From: Chrysochromulina tobinii | Lineage: Eukaryota; Haptophyta; Prymnesiales; Chrysochromulinaceae | Assembly: GCA_001275005.1 (NCBI GenBank) | Contig: JWZX01000994.1 | Location: 1 to 10,061 of the forward strand | DNA: 10,061 bases | Direction of reading: 5' to 3' | Shown: positions 1 through 6,998 of the stretch, one piece after another | Layout: every line of letters starts with the position of its first letter | Position numbering within the stretch: the first letter of the stretch is position 1 | Position numbers and translations under genes: made by a program | Notes under the pieces: generated by a model | The model's database searches: none | The model's input: the letters and a program-made list of their open reading frames with translations, nothing else | What the model was told of the DNA's origin: nothing

Positions 1-1
1 C

Positions 2-409
2 CCGCCCCGGCCTCCACCCCCGCCCCCTCGTCCTCCGCCACCACTGCTCCTCATAGAGCCGCCTCACGGCGAGCGGCCAGACGACGGACCGCACGGCGGT
101 GCGCCGCCAGATGGTGGACAGCACGGCGGTGCGCCGCCAGATGGTGGACAGCACGGCGGTGCGCCGCCAGACGACGGACCGCACGGTGAGCCTCCTCACG
201 GCGAACCCCCTCACGGCGAACCTAACCACCAAGATGAGCCTCCTCACGGTGAGCCTCCTCACGGCGAACCCCCTCATGGCGAACCTAATCACCAAGATGA
301 GCCTCCTCACGGTGAGCCTCCTCACGGCGAACCCCCTCATGGCGAACCTAATCACCAAGATGAGCCTCCTCACGGTGAGCCTCCTCACGGCGAGCCTCAC
401 TTAGGGTGA
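2..409 (+). CDS. 3' end of a Pro/His/Gly/Glu-rich repeat protein (5' partial)
   Basis: An open frame runs from base 2 to a TGA at 407-409 with no ATG, so the gene begins before the window. The visible 135 residues open with a proline-rich stretch. About four HGGAPPDGGQ-like ten-residue units follow, then about 3.5 copies of a 21-residue unit built from EPPHG pentapeptides and ending EPNHQD; the protein ends EPHLG. The frame choice rests on the repeats: differences between the 63-bp copies (CAC/CAT, AAC/AAT) are silent in this frame but change residues (T/M, T/I) in the competing frame at 99-404. I recognise no family. The repeated His and acidic residues could bind metal or mineral, and the composition suggests a disordered or extracellular protein, but that is speculation. 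The convergent neighbour is the pentapeptide-repeat gene. Confidence 0.6.
   Translation, partial: PPRPPPPPPRPPPPLLLIEPPHGERPDDGPHGGAPPDGGQHGGAPPDGGQHGGAPPDDGPHGEPPHGEPPHGEPNHQDEPPHGEPPHGEPPHGEPNHQDEPPHGEPPHGEPPHGEPNHQDEPPHGEPPHGEPHLG
72..186 (+). repeat. 30-bp coding minisatellite
   Basis: Units at 91-120, 121-150 and 151-180 share the start GCACGGCGGTGCGCCGCCAG. The first two are identical, and the third differs at its end (ACGACGGACC). A partial older copy lies at 72-90. The 30-bp length keeps the frame and encodes a ten-residue HGGAPPDGGQ-type unit. Confidence 0.85.
183..399 (+). repeat. 63-bp coding minisatellite, about 3.5 copies
   Basis: The marker AAGATGAGCC recurs at 231, 294 and 357, an exact 63-bp period (21 codons). 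Each unit is itself made of 15-bp subunits encoding EPPHG followed by EPNHQD. Copies differ only by transitions that are silent in the frame ending at 409. Confidence 0.88.
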
Positions 410-803
410 TCAGTGAACACGCTGACGCGGTAGGGCACTGGGTAGTGTCCGGTATGCGGTAGTATGGTGTGTTATCCCGCGGGTCGCCCGGGTATATCAT
501 TCGGAGGTGGATTATTATTCATATCGACGTATACGCGCGGCGCGGCGGTCCACACGGCGGCATGTGCACGGCGGTCGCGTCGGGCTTCCAAGTTCCATCG
601 GCTCTCAGGTCCTAACCCGGGTTGGAGAGCTGGCCGGGTCAATCCCGGGTCCCGCTGGAGGTCATCCCGAGCTTGGAGCTACCACACCGGTCCGGACAGG
701 CGTACTGTAGTGCGCCCCTCTCTACCTCTCGCGTCAGTTCAAGGGTCGCATAGTCACGCATCGCGCCAATACCGCCGTTCCTTCCGAGTCCATCCTTCAA
801 TGT
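410..803. other. Intergenic gap between convergent 3' ends
   Basis: This 394-bp stretch separates the stop of the repeat-protein gene (plus) from the stop of the pentapeptide-repeat gene (minus). An open frame at 464-820 shows no recognisable domain and is rich in Arg and Ser, as expected of chance frames in GC-rich DNA. I see no RNA gene, no strong repeat and no clear AATAAA signal in it. Confidence 0.5.
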
Positions 804-1404
804 TCAATCGCCGCACATGAGGCTCATCCGCGTCTCAACCCCTGTCTTGGGGTTCTCGCCCTTGGCAATGCTACACAGGTACGTGCGCTGGTCCTTGCGT
901 AGCTGCGCGTCCGTCCAGTCGGTGTTCTCGATGCTCTTGACGGGGCCTCGGGGCCCCGTTGATCACCGCGCCGGTCCAGTACGACTCGGAGAGGTCGGCA
1001 TTCGTCAGGTCCGCACCCGTCAGATCGGCCATTTCCATGTTGACCTGAGCCATGTCCGCGTCCTTGAAATTGGAATTCGACAGGTCTGCATCGAAGAAGG
1101 AGGCCGTCTTCAGGTTGGCCTTCTGAAAGTTAGCACTGCGCACGACTGACTGTTGGAATGCCACGCCGGCGAGATTCTCGCCCATCCAGTCGGTATTATC
1201 GAGGTTGACACCGCGCGTGATGGTGATGCGTCGACCCGACTGCAGCGTCGACGCACCGCCGCCCTGGATCTTGCTATTCTCAGCACGCTCCGCACCGGCG
1301 CCCTCGACGGCTGCAAACGCGGGCGGAGCGATCGACAATGAGACGCTGAGCAGCGCAGCCGCCACGGCCTGAGTTGCACTGAGTGGGAGCGATGGAAGCC
1401 GCAT
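804..1404 (-). CDS. Thylakoid-lumen-type pentapeptide-repeat protein, frame broken once
   Basis: Pentapeptide-repeat proteins fold as a right-handed quadrilateral beta helix, and a plant and algal subgroup lies in the thylakoid lumen. From ATG 1404 the protein opens with a hydrophobic segment ending PPAFA (residues 27-31), a lumen-type cleavage site without a twin arginine. Repeats such as ANFQK, ANLKT, ADLSN, ADLTG and ADLTN then cover residues about 65-145. The first frame runs into a stop near 871. A second frame, joined near 936-966, carries a C-terminus matching this subgroup as I know it: IENTDWTDAQLRKDQ, then YLCSIAKG, ending SLMCGD at the TGA 804-806. Removing a 31-nt GT-AG interval (936-966) gives 189 residues and the join WTGA-SIENTDW; a one-base indel would also work. 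No plastid-targeting extension is seen. A possible 3' splice site (CTAAC near 1436-1440, AG near 1424) could join an upstream exon. Confidence 0.72.
936..966 (-). other. Frame break: possible 31-nt intron or indel
   Basis: On the minus strand this interval begins GTGATC and ends TCAAG, and contains the self-similar tract GGGGCCCCGAGGCCCC. Removing it joins phase-0 codons GCG and AGC and links the repeat helix to the conserved C-terminus. A one-base insertion in the G/C homopolymers would also restore the frame. I cannot tell which is true from this sequence alone. Confidence 0.35.
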
Positions 1405-1621
1405 GCGATCCAGGAGAGGGGTCTCGACAGGGTCGGTTAGGAACGCAACAAGGCGCAGCCGAGAGGCTCGTCGCGCTCGGCCGTCGACGCGGGTGGCGGC
1501 ACGAGCGCCAGACAAGTCAAGTCAAGTCTGGTCCCGAGCGTGGGATCGATTCTGACAATGTGAGTGTTTGGAGGCACCGGCCCTGGAGAAGAAAGGGTGG
1601 AGGAGTTTTCCGAGAACCTTC
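1405..1621. promoter_or_regulatory. Divergent intergenic region, probable shared promoter
   Basis: The 217 bp between the two ATGs must hold both 5' regions if neither gene has an upstream exon. No clear TATA box is visible. A short GTCAA direct repeat lies near 1516-1526. On the plus strand ATG at 1558 is followed at once by TGA, a minimal upstream ORF just before the PP2A subunit gene. On the minus strand a pyrimidine-rich stretch with CTAAC near 1436-1440 and AG near 1424 resembles a 3' splice site. Confidence 0.4.
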
Positions 1622-4375
1622 ATGTCAATGAATGAAATGATCCAACGCTTGCAGGGCACGCGCCGATCGCACTGGTGCGCGCCTCCCGCCGCTCCCATGA
1701 CCGCCGGTCCGCTCGCCGCCACGTACAAGCTCAACGAGTTATACATGCAGTGGTTTGCCCAGGACGAGGTCGCGGAGCTCGCGGCCGACGTGCTCTCGAG
1801 TGCCGCCACGCTCGCGGGCAGCCCTGCCGCGTGCACGTTGCCGGTGATGATGGGCACACCACCATCTCCGCCGACGATCACCGGCGCGCGCAAGGACAGC
1901 CCGCAGCATATCGCCTGCAGTAGCCCGGCGCACCACGTTGGCGCGGCCGTCCTGGCCGATGCGTGGCTGGCCCCGCCAGCGGCGGCCTCCGTAGAGCAGC
2001 AGGGGCCAGCGGTGGCCTCCGTAGTGCAGCAGCAGCAGCAGCAGCAGCAAGATCAGCCCATGCTGGGCGTCATCCCGTCCCCCAACGCGATGCCCGATAG
2101 GCCCGCTACGCCCGAGCTCCTCGACTCGCCGGCCGCCTCGCCCGTGGGTGCGACGCCCAAGCGCTCGCTCATGCCGACTAGGTGTTCGGGCCTTCAGGAC
2201 CTCACGCCGCCGTCGCAGAAGCGCGCCAACAACGCGATCTCGGTGAGCCCCGTCGCGAGCCCCACTTGCAGCCCGGCTTGCAGCCCGACTTGTAGCCCCA
2301 CGTGCAGCCCGAGCGGCCGGCGTTCCCAGGCGCCACCGAAGCGTCCCGCCATGATGGGCGAGCGCCACGCAGGAGGCGCTTGCGCTGCGCTGCCGGCAAG
2401 TGCGCTGCCGGCCGGTGCGCTGCCGCCGCTGCCGCTCGCCCCCTCGCAGCTCTCGCCGCCCAAGCCGTCCCCGCCGCCCGCGGCGCCGCCCGTGCCGCGC
2501 TTCTACGTGCGTGCGGACGCAGCGGAGAGCCTCACGGCGGCGCAGCATGAGATGCGTTTGATGCAGACGCTGCTCGGCTCGACGGGGCTGCATGATGGCT
2601 CAGTGCTCGAGCTGGCGACGCTTGCGCGGCTGCTGCCGCAGCTGCCGGGCGGCGGCGTGCCCCCCTACCTCGCGCGCTGCGTGTGGCGCCACGCCGCATC
2701 CATCGAGCTCGGCGACATTGCAGCCGAGGCGGCGCTCACTGCGTTGCACGAGGACGCCCACGAGGACGCGTTGCACGAGGACGAGGACGGCGACGGCGCC
2801 GATACGGCGCGCACCATCGTCGTCGATGACGACGACGACGAGCGTGCCGAGGGTGTTCACAGTGCCGCGCCGTTCACAGTGGACGAGCGTGCCGAGGCCG
2901 CGGGCCGACGCCTCGTCGCCAAGGGCCTGAGAGTGGGTGCTTTCCGACGCTTCTTCAACGCCCAGCTTGCCGGCTCGGGTGCCGACGAGCGGCTGCTGCG
3001 TTGCCTGTGCGGCGGGGCCAACGCCGAGCTGACGGCGGCCACGTGCCGGCCGCTCGTGTCGGAGGTGGTGCGCCAGCACCCGTCGCTCCCCTTCCTCGCG
3101 GCCGACGTCGTCTACCGCACGCACTATGAGGCCACCGTGGTGCACCGGATCCTCTTCAGCCTGGATCCTCTGCGTACCGGCCGCGTGAGCGCCGCGACGC
3201 TGCGCCGCACAGGCGCGCCTCTCTGGGGGGCGTTGCGCGCCCTCTCTGGTGAGGGTGCGGCGTCCGACGACATCAACTGCGAGCGCCGCTTCTTCTCGTA
3301 CGAGCACTTTTACGTCATCTTCTGCAAGTTCTGCGAGCTCGACGCCGATGGCGACTTCGAGCTGTCGCTCGAGGAGCTGCACCGGTACGGCGGGTACGCA
3401 CTCTCGACGCGCGCGATCGGGCGCGTGTTCGTCGAGCTTGCCGGCTCGCCGCGCGAGGCGATCGAGGCGCCCAACGGCGGGATCTCGTACGGCGCCTTCG
3501 TCTACTTCCTCTTGTGCGAGGAGGATAAGGCCTCAGCGACCGCTCGCTCGTTCTGGTTCCGCGTGCTCGACGTGGACGCGGACGGCGTGCTGTCGGCGGA
3601 CGACCTGCGTCACTTTTACGACGAGCAAGCGGCGCGGCTCACGAGCCTGGGGCACGAGCCCACCGATTTCGGGCACGTGCTCTGCCAGCTCACCGATGCG
3701 CTCAACCCGCGGCTCGCGCGCGCCGCGGCGAGTGCGGGCGGCGGGCGCGGGCGCGTGACGCGCGGTGGGATCACTCCGGGCGACCTGCGTCGTAGCCAGA
3801 TGACCGCGTTGCTCGTGCACACGCTGTGTAACTTGACCGGCTTCCTACGGCAGGAGACACACGACGCGGGCGCGCTGCGAGAGAAGCTCGAAAGCCCGCA
3901 CATGAGCGACTTTGACCGGTGGGCCGCGCGCGAGTATGCGACGCTCTCGATGGACGAAGACGAAGCTGACGAAGCTGACGAAGCTGAGGAGCCACTCGGC
4001 CCTCTCTCGCGCGCGTACGCGGTGGATGCGAGTGACTTTGCGGAGGATGAGGAGGCGGAGATGGTCGACGACGAGGACGAGGACGACGAGGACGAGTACG
4101 ATCGTATACTCCGGATGGGCGGCTCCTCGAGGTTTCGTCAGGACGGCTGCACCGGGTTTCGTCAGGACGAGGACGAGGACGGCGAGTGGCTCGAGGATGC
4201 CGATGGCGACGTGGCGATGCTGGTGCCGCCCATGAGCGGAACTGGCAGCGGCTTTGGCGTGAGCAACGCCGCCTGCGGATTCGGTGGCCGAGGGGGCAGC
4301 TTTGGGCTGGTACGCGCCGCGTGCGCAAATCCCGCCCTCCTTTCAGGGAGTGATGCTTGCGAGGCGCCGTTCTGA
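1622..4375 (+). CDS. PP2A regulatory subunit B'' (PR72/PPP2R3-like)
   Basis: B'' subunits direct the PP2A catalytic core to substrates and respond to calcium through EF-hands. The 917-residue frame is uninterrupted. YKLNELYMQWF (residues 35-45) resembles the short N-terminal motif of the family. A low-complexity region follows, with Q8 (136-143) and four (T/A)CSP repeats (215-230). The conserved core opens at VPRFYVRAD (about 291-299). RRFFSYEHFYVIFCKF leads into EF-hand 1, with D574, D576, D578, E580, S582 and E585. EEDK and FWFR precede EF-hand 2, with D650, D652, D654, S658 and D661 (Asp rather than Glu at position 12). Late family motifs VLCQLTD, ITPGDLRRSQM and FDRWAAREY follow. An Asp/Glu-rich tail fills about 777-870. 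ATG 1622 is the first in-frame ATG after a stop at 1553; in-frame ATGs at 1628 and 1637 are alternatives. PR72 has about 530 residues, so the extra length is mostly disordered. Family assignment is firm; the exact start is less so. Confidence 0.9.
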   Translation: MSMNEMIQRLQGTRRSHWCAPPAAPMTAGPLAATYKLNELYMQWFAQDEVAELAADVLSSAATLAGSPAACTLPVMMGTPPSPPTITGARKDSPQHIACSSPAHHVGAAVLADAWLAPPAAASVEQQGPAVASVVQQQQQQQQDQPMLGVIPSPNAMPDRPATPELLDSPAASPVGATPKRSLMPTRCSGLQDLTPPSQKRANNAISVSPVASPTCSPACSPTCSPTCSPSGRRSQAPPKRPAMMGERHAGGACAALPASALPAGALPPLPLAPSQLSPPKPSPPPAAPPVPRFYVRADAAESLTAAQHEMRLMQTLLGSTGLHDGSVLELATLARLLPQLPGGGVPPYLARCVWRHAASIELGDIAAEAALTALHEDAHEDALHEDEDGDGADTARTIVVDDDDDERAEGVHSAAPFTVDERAEAAGRRLVAKGLRVGAFRRFFNAQLAGSGADERLLRCLCGGANAELTAATCRPLVSEVVRQHPSLPFLAADVVYRTHYEATVVHRILFSLDPLRTGRVSAATLRRTGAPLWGALRALSGEGAASDDINCERRFFSYEHFYVIFCKFCELDADGDFELSLEELHRYGGYALSTRAIGRVFVELAGSPREAIEAPNGGISYGAFVYFLLCEEDKASATARSFWFRVLDVDADGVLSADDLRHFYDEQAARLTSLGHEPTDFGHVLCQLTDALNPRLARAAASAGGGRGRVTRGGITPGDLRRSQMTALLVHTLCNLTGFLRQETHDAGALREKLESPHMSDFDRWAAREYATLSMDEDEADEADEAEEPLGPLSRAYAVDASDFAEDEEAEMVDDEDEDDEDEYDRILRMGGSSRFRQDGCTGFRQDEDEDGEWLEDADGDVAMLVPPMSGTGSGFGVSNAACGFGGRGGSFGLVRAACANPALLSGSDACEAPF
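2027..2050 (+). repeat. CAG tract encoding Q8
   Basis: Seven CAG codons and one CAA encode eight glutamines (residues 136-143) in the disordered N-terminal part of the PP2A B'' protein. An imperfect upstream copy (GCCTCCGTAGAGCAGCAG) suggests local duplication before the expansion. Confidence 0.85.
2264..2311 (+). repeat. 12-bp coding repeat, (T/A)CSP x4
   Basis: Four 12-bp units of the form ACTTGCAGCCCG encode TCSP, ACSP, TCSP and TCSP. Variation is mostly at third positions. They are preceded by related SPVASP residues and could be proline-directed phosphorylation sites, but no function is known. Confidence 0.8.
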
Positions 4376-4958
4376 GCGGCCGGGCGCCGAGGCTGGGCGA
4401 GGGCCGGGGGGGGGCGTTCTGAGCGGCCGCTGCTGGCGGGGTCGAGATCGAGGCGAGATCCGACGGTCGACCGACGTGGTCGAGGCTACTTTCGCAGGTC
4501 GAGTTGCATGCACACAGGTCGAGTTGCATGCACACAAGTCGAGATGCATGCACGCATGGCAAGGGCGGGGCGAGCAGTAACGGAACAAGGAGAGCTGAGA
4601 GGTGCGTCAGAGCAGCATAGGCGAGCAGCTGCGGACGCACCGCGTTACGACGAGACACATGTAGAGTACCGCCGAACGTTACGTCTAGGACGCGAACATG
4701 TCCTAAAAGTGTCGAGTACCGAGTCTTCAGTCTAGCGTAGGTCAGTCTACCGTTTCTGTACTTAACGTAAAACATAAACTTTTGGATAAACGACTCTCCG
4801 TAGGTCGCGCCGGAGATCGCGGGGGGGGGCCGCTCCTCGGCGGTCGCGACGCGGGACCCGGCTCCCGGGCGGCGCGGGGCCGCCCGACGCCCGCGGTGCC
4901 GCGGACCGTATATAGCGTATTCCCGGCGTCCGGTAAGGACGTCTTCATGCATGCACTT
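4376..4958. other. Gap between convergent genes, repeat-bearing
   Basis: These 583 bp separate the PP2A B'' stop from the VPS9 gene stop. They hold a 15-bp direct repeat (CGTTCTGAGCGGCCG at 4368-4382, overlapping the stop, and at 4415-4429), two runs of nine G (4406-4414, 4821-4829), a 20-bp triple repeat, GC-rich inverted repeats around 4850-4905 and a TATATA at 4909-4914. AATAAA on the plus strand at 4961-4966 could serve as the polyadenylation signal of the PP2A gene, although it lies far downstream and overlaps the VPS9 stop. Open frames here look like chance. Confidence 0.5.
4497..4556 (+). repeat. 20-bp tandem repeat x3 with TGCATGCA palindrome
   Basis: Units at 4497-4516 and 4517-4536 are identical (GGTCGAGTTGCATGCACACA). 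The third, 4537-4556, differs at three bases. Each unit centres on the palindrome TGCATGCA. It lies about 120 bp after the PP2A B'' stop, probably in its 3' UTR or the intergenic gap. Confidence 0.85.
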
Positions 4959-6631
4959 TCAATAAAACCCCAGCAACTGTGCCGCACTGACCTCCTCCTC
5001 TTCTACAAGCGAATCATGCCGCCCCAGTTCCATCCCCCCCATGCTGCCTATGTGGCCGTGTGCCACGCTTGGCATCCTAGGACTGCTCTGCCCCCGAAGC
5101 TCGTTGTTGAGGCCGCCATCGTCGTCGTCGCGCCTTGTCGAAGGTGCCCGCGGCTCGTCGGCGATCGCAGGCACCCCGCCAATGAGCCATTCGGCCCACC
5201 GCCCCGCCGTCGTGCGCAGAGTAGAAGGCTGCGCTGGCGCTGGCGCAGCGGACGCGTATCGGCCTGGCCCCAACTGGCCCTCCTCCTCCTCGTCGTCGTC
5301 GTCCTTCTCCTCTCTGGGGAGGCGAGGGTCGCCCTGCATCGAGCGCGCGCTGTCGGCCGCTCCAGACGGCCACGCTGTCTCGGGCTCCGACACTCGCGCT
5401 GTCATCTCGATGAACTTCACAGCCGCGCGTACGTGCGTGAAGTAGCAGCCCGAGACGCCGCGCAGCTTGTCGGGGTGGCGAAAGCGCGAGATGAAGCTGA
5501 GCTCCGAGCAGAGGCGCGCTGGTGTACCTGATGAGGGGTGCAATCAGAGGGTCATCAGTGGTCATCAGTGGTCATCAGTGGTCATCAGTGGGAGCAGGGG
5601 CGCGCTGGCGTACAGTGGAGCACCACCCACAACAGGACCGGGAAGAACTCATCCGCACCAATAGTCACGTCTAAGGCCTCCGAACCGGCCTTCTCGTCCG
5701 CGTCTTCGCTGCCCATGTCGCCACCCTCCTCCGAAGCAGCCGCCCCATGGTCAGAGGCGCCATTTGTGGCCGGTGCTAATGAAGCCTTAGGTATGGCCTC
5801 CGCCACGTGCAGCCGCTTGAACGAATGCACAGCCGCCTCGTCTGCTGGCCGTTGTGAGTCAGACGACAGGTCGTCTCTCTTCAACAGCTCCCGGCCTTGC
5901 CTAATTTGGATCTCGCGAACTTGCCTAATTTGGAGCTCCCGGGCTTGGCGCCGCTGTGTCGCGTCTGCGCGCTTCCTCTCGGCGATGGAGGCCTTCTTCT
6001 CGGCGACGCCGAGCGTGTGCAAGCGGCGCTCGATCAGCCGGCACGCGTTGACGATCAGCGCCAACTTGTCGGCGGGCGCACGATGACGGCTAATCCGGTG
6101 GAGCATCACCGATGACGCGGTCCACGCGCCACCATCGCAAAAGACGGGCGACACGCCGAGCCGATCATGCGTCAGCGTGTCTCGTGCGATCGCTAGGTTT
6201 GCTTCAAACTCCGTCTCTGCGGACTCGTCACCCTCGCCGAGCCCAAAGACGGTCGGGTAGAGCCGCGTCGTTACCAGCTTCTCCAGTGCGTCACGCACTC
6301 GCTCAAATTGGCGGGCATCACTCGTGACGGCCTCCGCTTCGGCGTCGAGCAATGAGTGCATCCGGACGTGCACACGAGGATCGGCGGCCGATGCGGTGGC
6401 GATGAAGCTGCGAACCGAGTCGAAGGCCGAAGGACGCAATAGCCTGACGGCGTCCAATATTTGCCGAGTGTCGCCGGTCGAGAGTGCTGCCCAGCAATGG
6501 GACTGTGTCTTCAGCCGAGCAGCGGCGCGAGCCGCGTGCGCCTGAGCTGCTTTCACAGCAGCTTCGACGCCAGCCGCGACGGCTGGATCAACGCGACGAC
6601 TGGGAGTGCCGCCGTCGGAAGAGCTCGCCAT
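4959..6631 (-). CDS. VPS9-domain protein, probable Rab5-family exchange factor (exons 5614-6631 and 4959-5527)
   Basis: VPS9 domains catalyse GDP/GTP exchange on Rab5/Rab21-type GTPases on early endosomes. Splicing 6631-5614 to 5527-4959 gives about 528 residues ending in TGA 4959-4961. Helical sequence at about 85-150 includes LEKLVTTRLYPTVFG (117-130). W170 and the MLHRI, RAPADKLALIVNACRLI stretch (176-200) match the first half of the domain. ADEFFPVLLWVVLHC (326-340) and SELSFISRFRHP (347-358) with CYFTHVRAAVKFIE (367-380) match the second. D327 and Y368 lie 41 residues apart, the spacing I recall for catalytic D313 and Y354 of Rabex-5. About 120 residues with a repeated REIQIRQ motif are inserted between the halves. 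The tail (381-528) is acidic and low-complexity. ATG 6631 is supported by an in-frame TGA at 6770-6772 with no ATG between. Membrane-recruiting domains are not seen. Confidence 0.85.
5528..5613 (-). other. 86-nt spliceosomal intron in the VPS9 gene
   Basis: Exon 1 ends CTCCACT at 5614 and the intron opens GTACGCC. It closes CCCCTCATCAG at 5528, and exon 2 resumes GTACACC at 5527. Phase 1 joining makes TGT (Cys 340) and gives the VPS9 sequence VVLHCTPARLCSEL without interruption, whereas unspliced reading stops at a TGA just inside the intron. The intron's first 22 bases match the first 22 of exon 2 at 20 positions. Confidence 0.85.
5551..5590. repeat. 10-bp tandem repeat x4 inside the VPS9 intron
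   Basis: Four exact copies of GTCATCAGTG lie end to end (CACTGATGAC on the transcribed sense strand). Each sense copy contains CTGAT, which fits the yUnAy branch-point consensus, 23 nt or more upstream of the acceptor. They fill nearly half of the intron. Confidence 0.92.
5896..5934. repeat. 24-bp coding repeat, CTTGCCTAATTTGGA core x2
   Basis: The 15-bp core occurs at 5896-5910 and 5920-5934, a 24-bp (8-codon) period. On the minus strand it encodes the repeated REIQIRQ/RELQIRQ peptide in the VPS9 insertion. It is AT-rich against a GC-rich background. A 16-bp match, inverted, lies in the kinase gene at 7275-7290. Confidence 0.85.
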
Positions 6632-6998
6632 CGAAGCGCGTCGTCCTGAACGGATTGTCCGCTTGCTCGTTGTGTTGAACAGCAGGGACGCGCTTCGCTC
6701 GTATGTGTTGAACAGCACATACGCGCTTCGCTCGTATGTGTTGAACAGCACATACGCGCTTCGCTCGTTTCAACATATGTTCCAAATTCGAGAATCCCTA
6801 CATTAATTACCGGCGGCGGGAGCGCGGGGAGCCTTTGAGCACTCTGCGAGCATTCTGCCCGTCCGTGCCCAGTGCAGCAATAAACCTGGCAATAATAGCC
6901 AGAGTCGCCGCCCCCGAGAGCGGAGTTCGGAATGCAACTTTGTGCGGGGTCCTTTGGAGTCCACGGATTGCACCGCACGTGCCCGTGTCGGCGACTCA
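6632..6998. other. Gap between kinase 3' end and VPS9 gene start
   Basis: This 367-bp stretch should contain the kinase 3' UTR and the VPS9 promoter and leader, both on the minus strand. The part nearest the VPS9 ATG holds the 33-bp repeats. An AT-rich patch lies at about 6773-6806. On the minus strand, ATGs inside the 33-bp repeats open an upstream frame that overlaps the VPS9 start, which could limit translation if they are transcribed. I see no clear TATA box or minus-strand AATAAA. Confidence 0.45.
6671..6769. repeat. 33-bp tandem repeat x3 with internal hairpin
   Basis: Units start at 6671, 6704 and 6737. The second and third are nearly identical; the first differs around 6684-6688. Units two and three carry the inverted repeat GTATGTG/CACATAC with an 8-base loop. 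The 33-bp length is a codon multiple, and the minus frame upstream of the VPS9 ATG stays open through it (LFNTYERSA), but an in-frame TGA at 6770-6772 and lack of ATG argue that it is leader sequence. Confidence 0.85.

Noticed and set aside
2-400. CRISPR array from the regular repeats
   Set aside because: Units are contiguous with no unique spacers and keep a codon multiple; they are coding minisatellites in a eukaryotic sequence.
99-404. Plus-strand frame with SLLTANPL-type repeats
   Set aside because: Copy-to-copy differences are non-silent here but silent in the frame ending at 409, so this is a shadow.
464-820. 118-residue plus-strand frame
   Set aside because: No recognisable domain, Arg/Ser-rich composition, and it overlaps the 3' end of the pentapeptide gene.
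1560-1655. GTGAGT donor at 1560 with a CAG acceptor near 1652 ahead of the PP2A gene
   Set aside because: Joining them puts the upstream ATG in the wrong frame for the PP2A protein, and the acceptor has a poor pyrimidine tract.
1739-2593. 284-residue minus-strand open frame
   Set aside because: It is antisense to the low-complexity N-terminus of the PP2A subunit; Arg-rich, with a poly-Leu run complementary to the CAG tract.
3771-4952. 393-residue minus-strand open frame
   Set aside because: It is antisense to the acidic tail of the PP2A subunit and rich in Arg/Pro, as expected of complemented GAC/GAG repeats; no domain seen.
4782-5531. 249-residue plus-strand frame
   Set aside because: It is antisense to exon 2 of the VPS9 gene, which has clear domain support.
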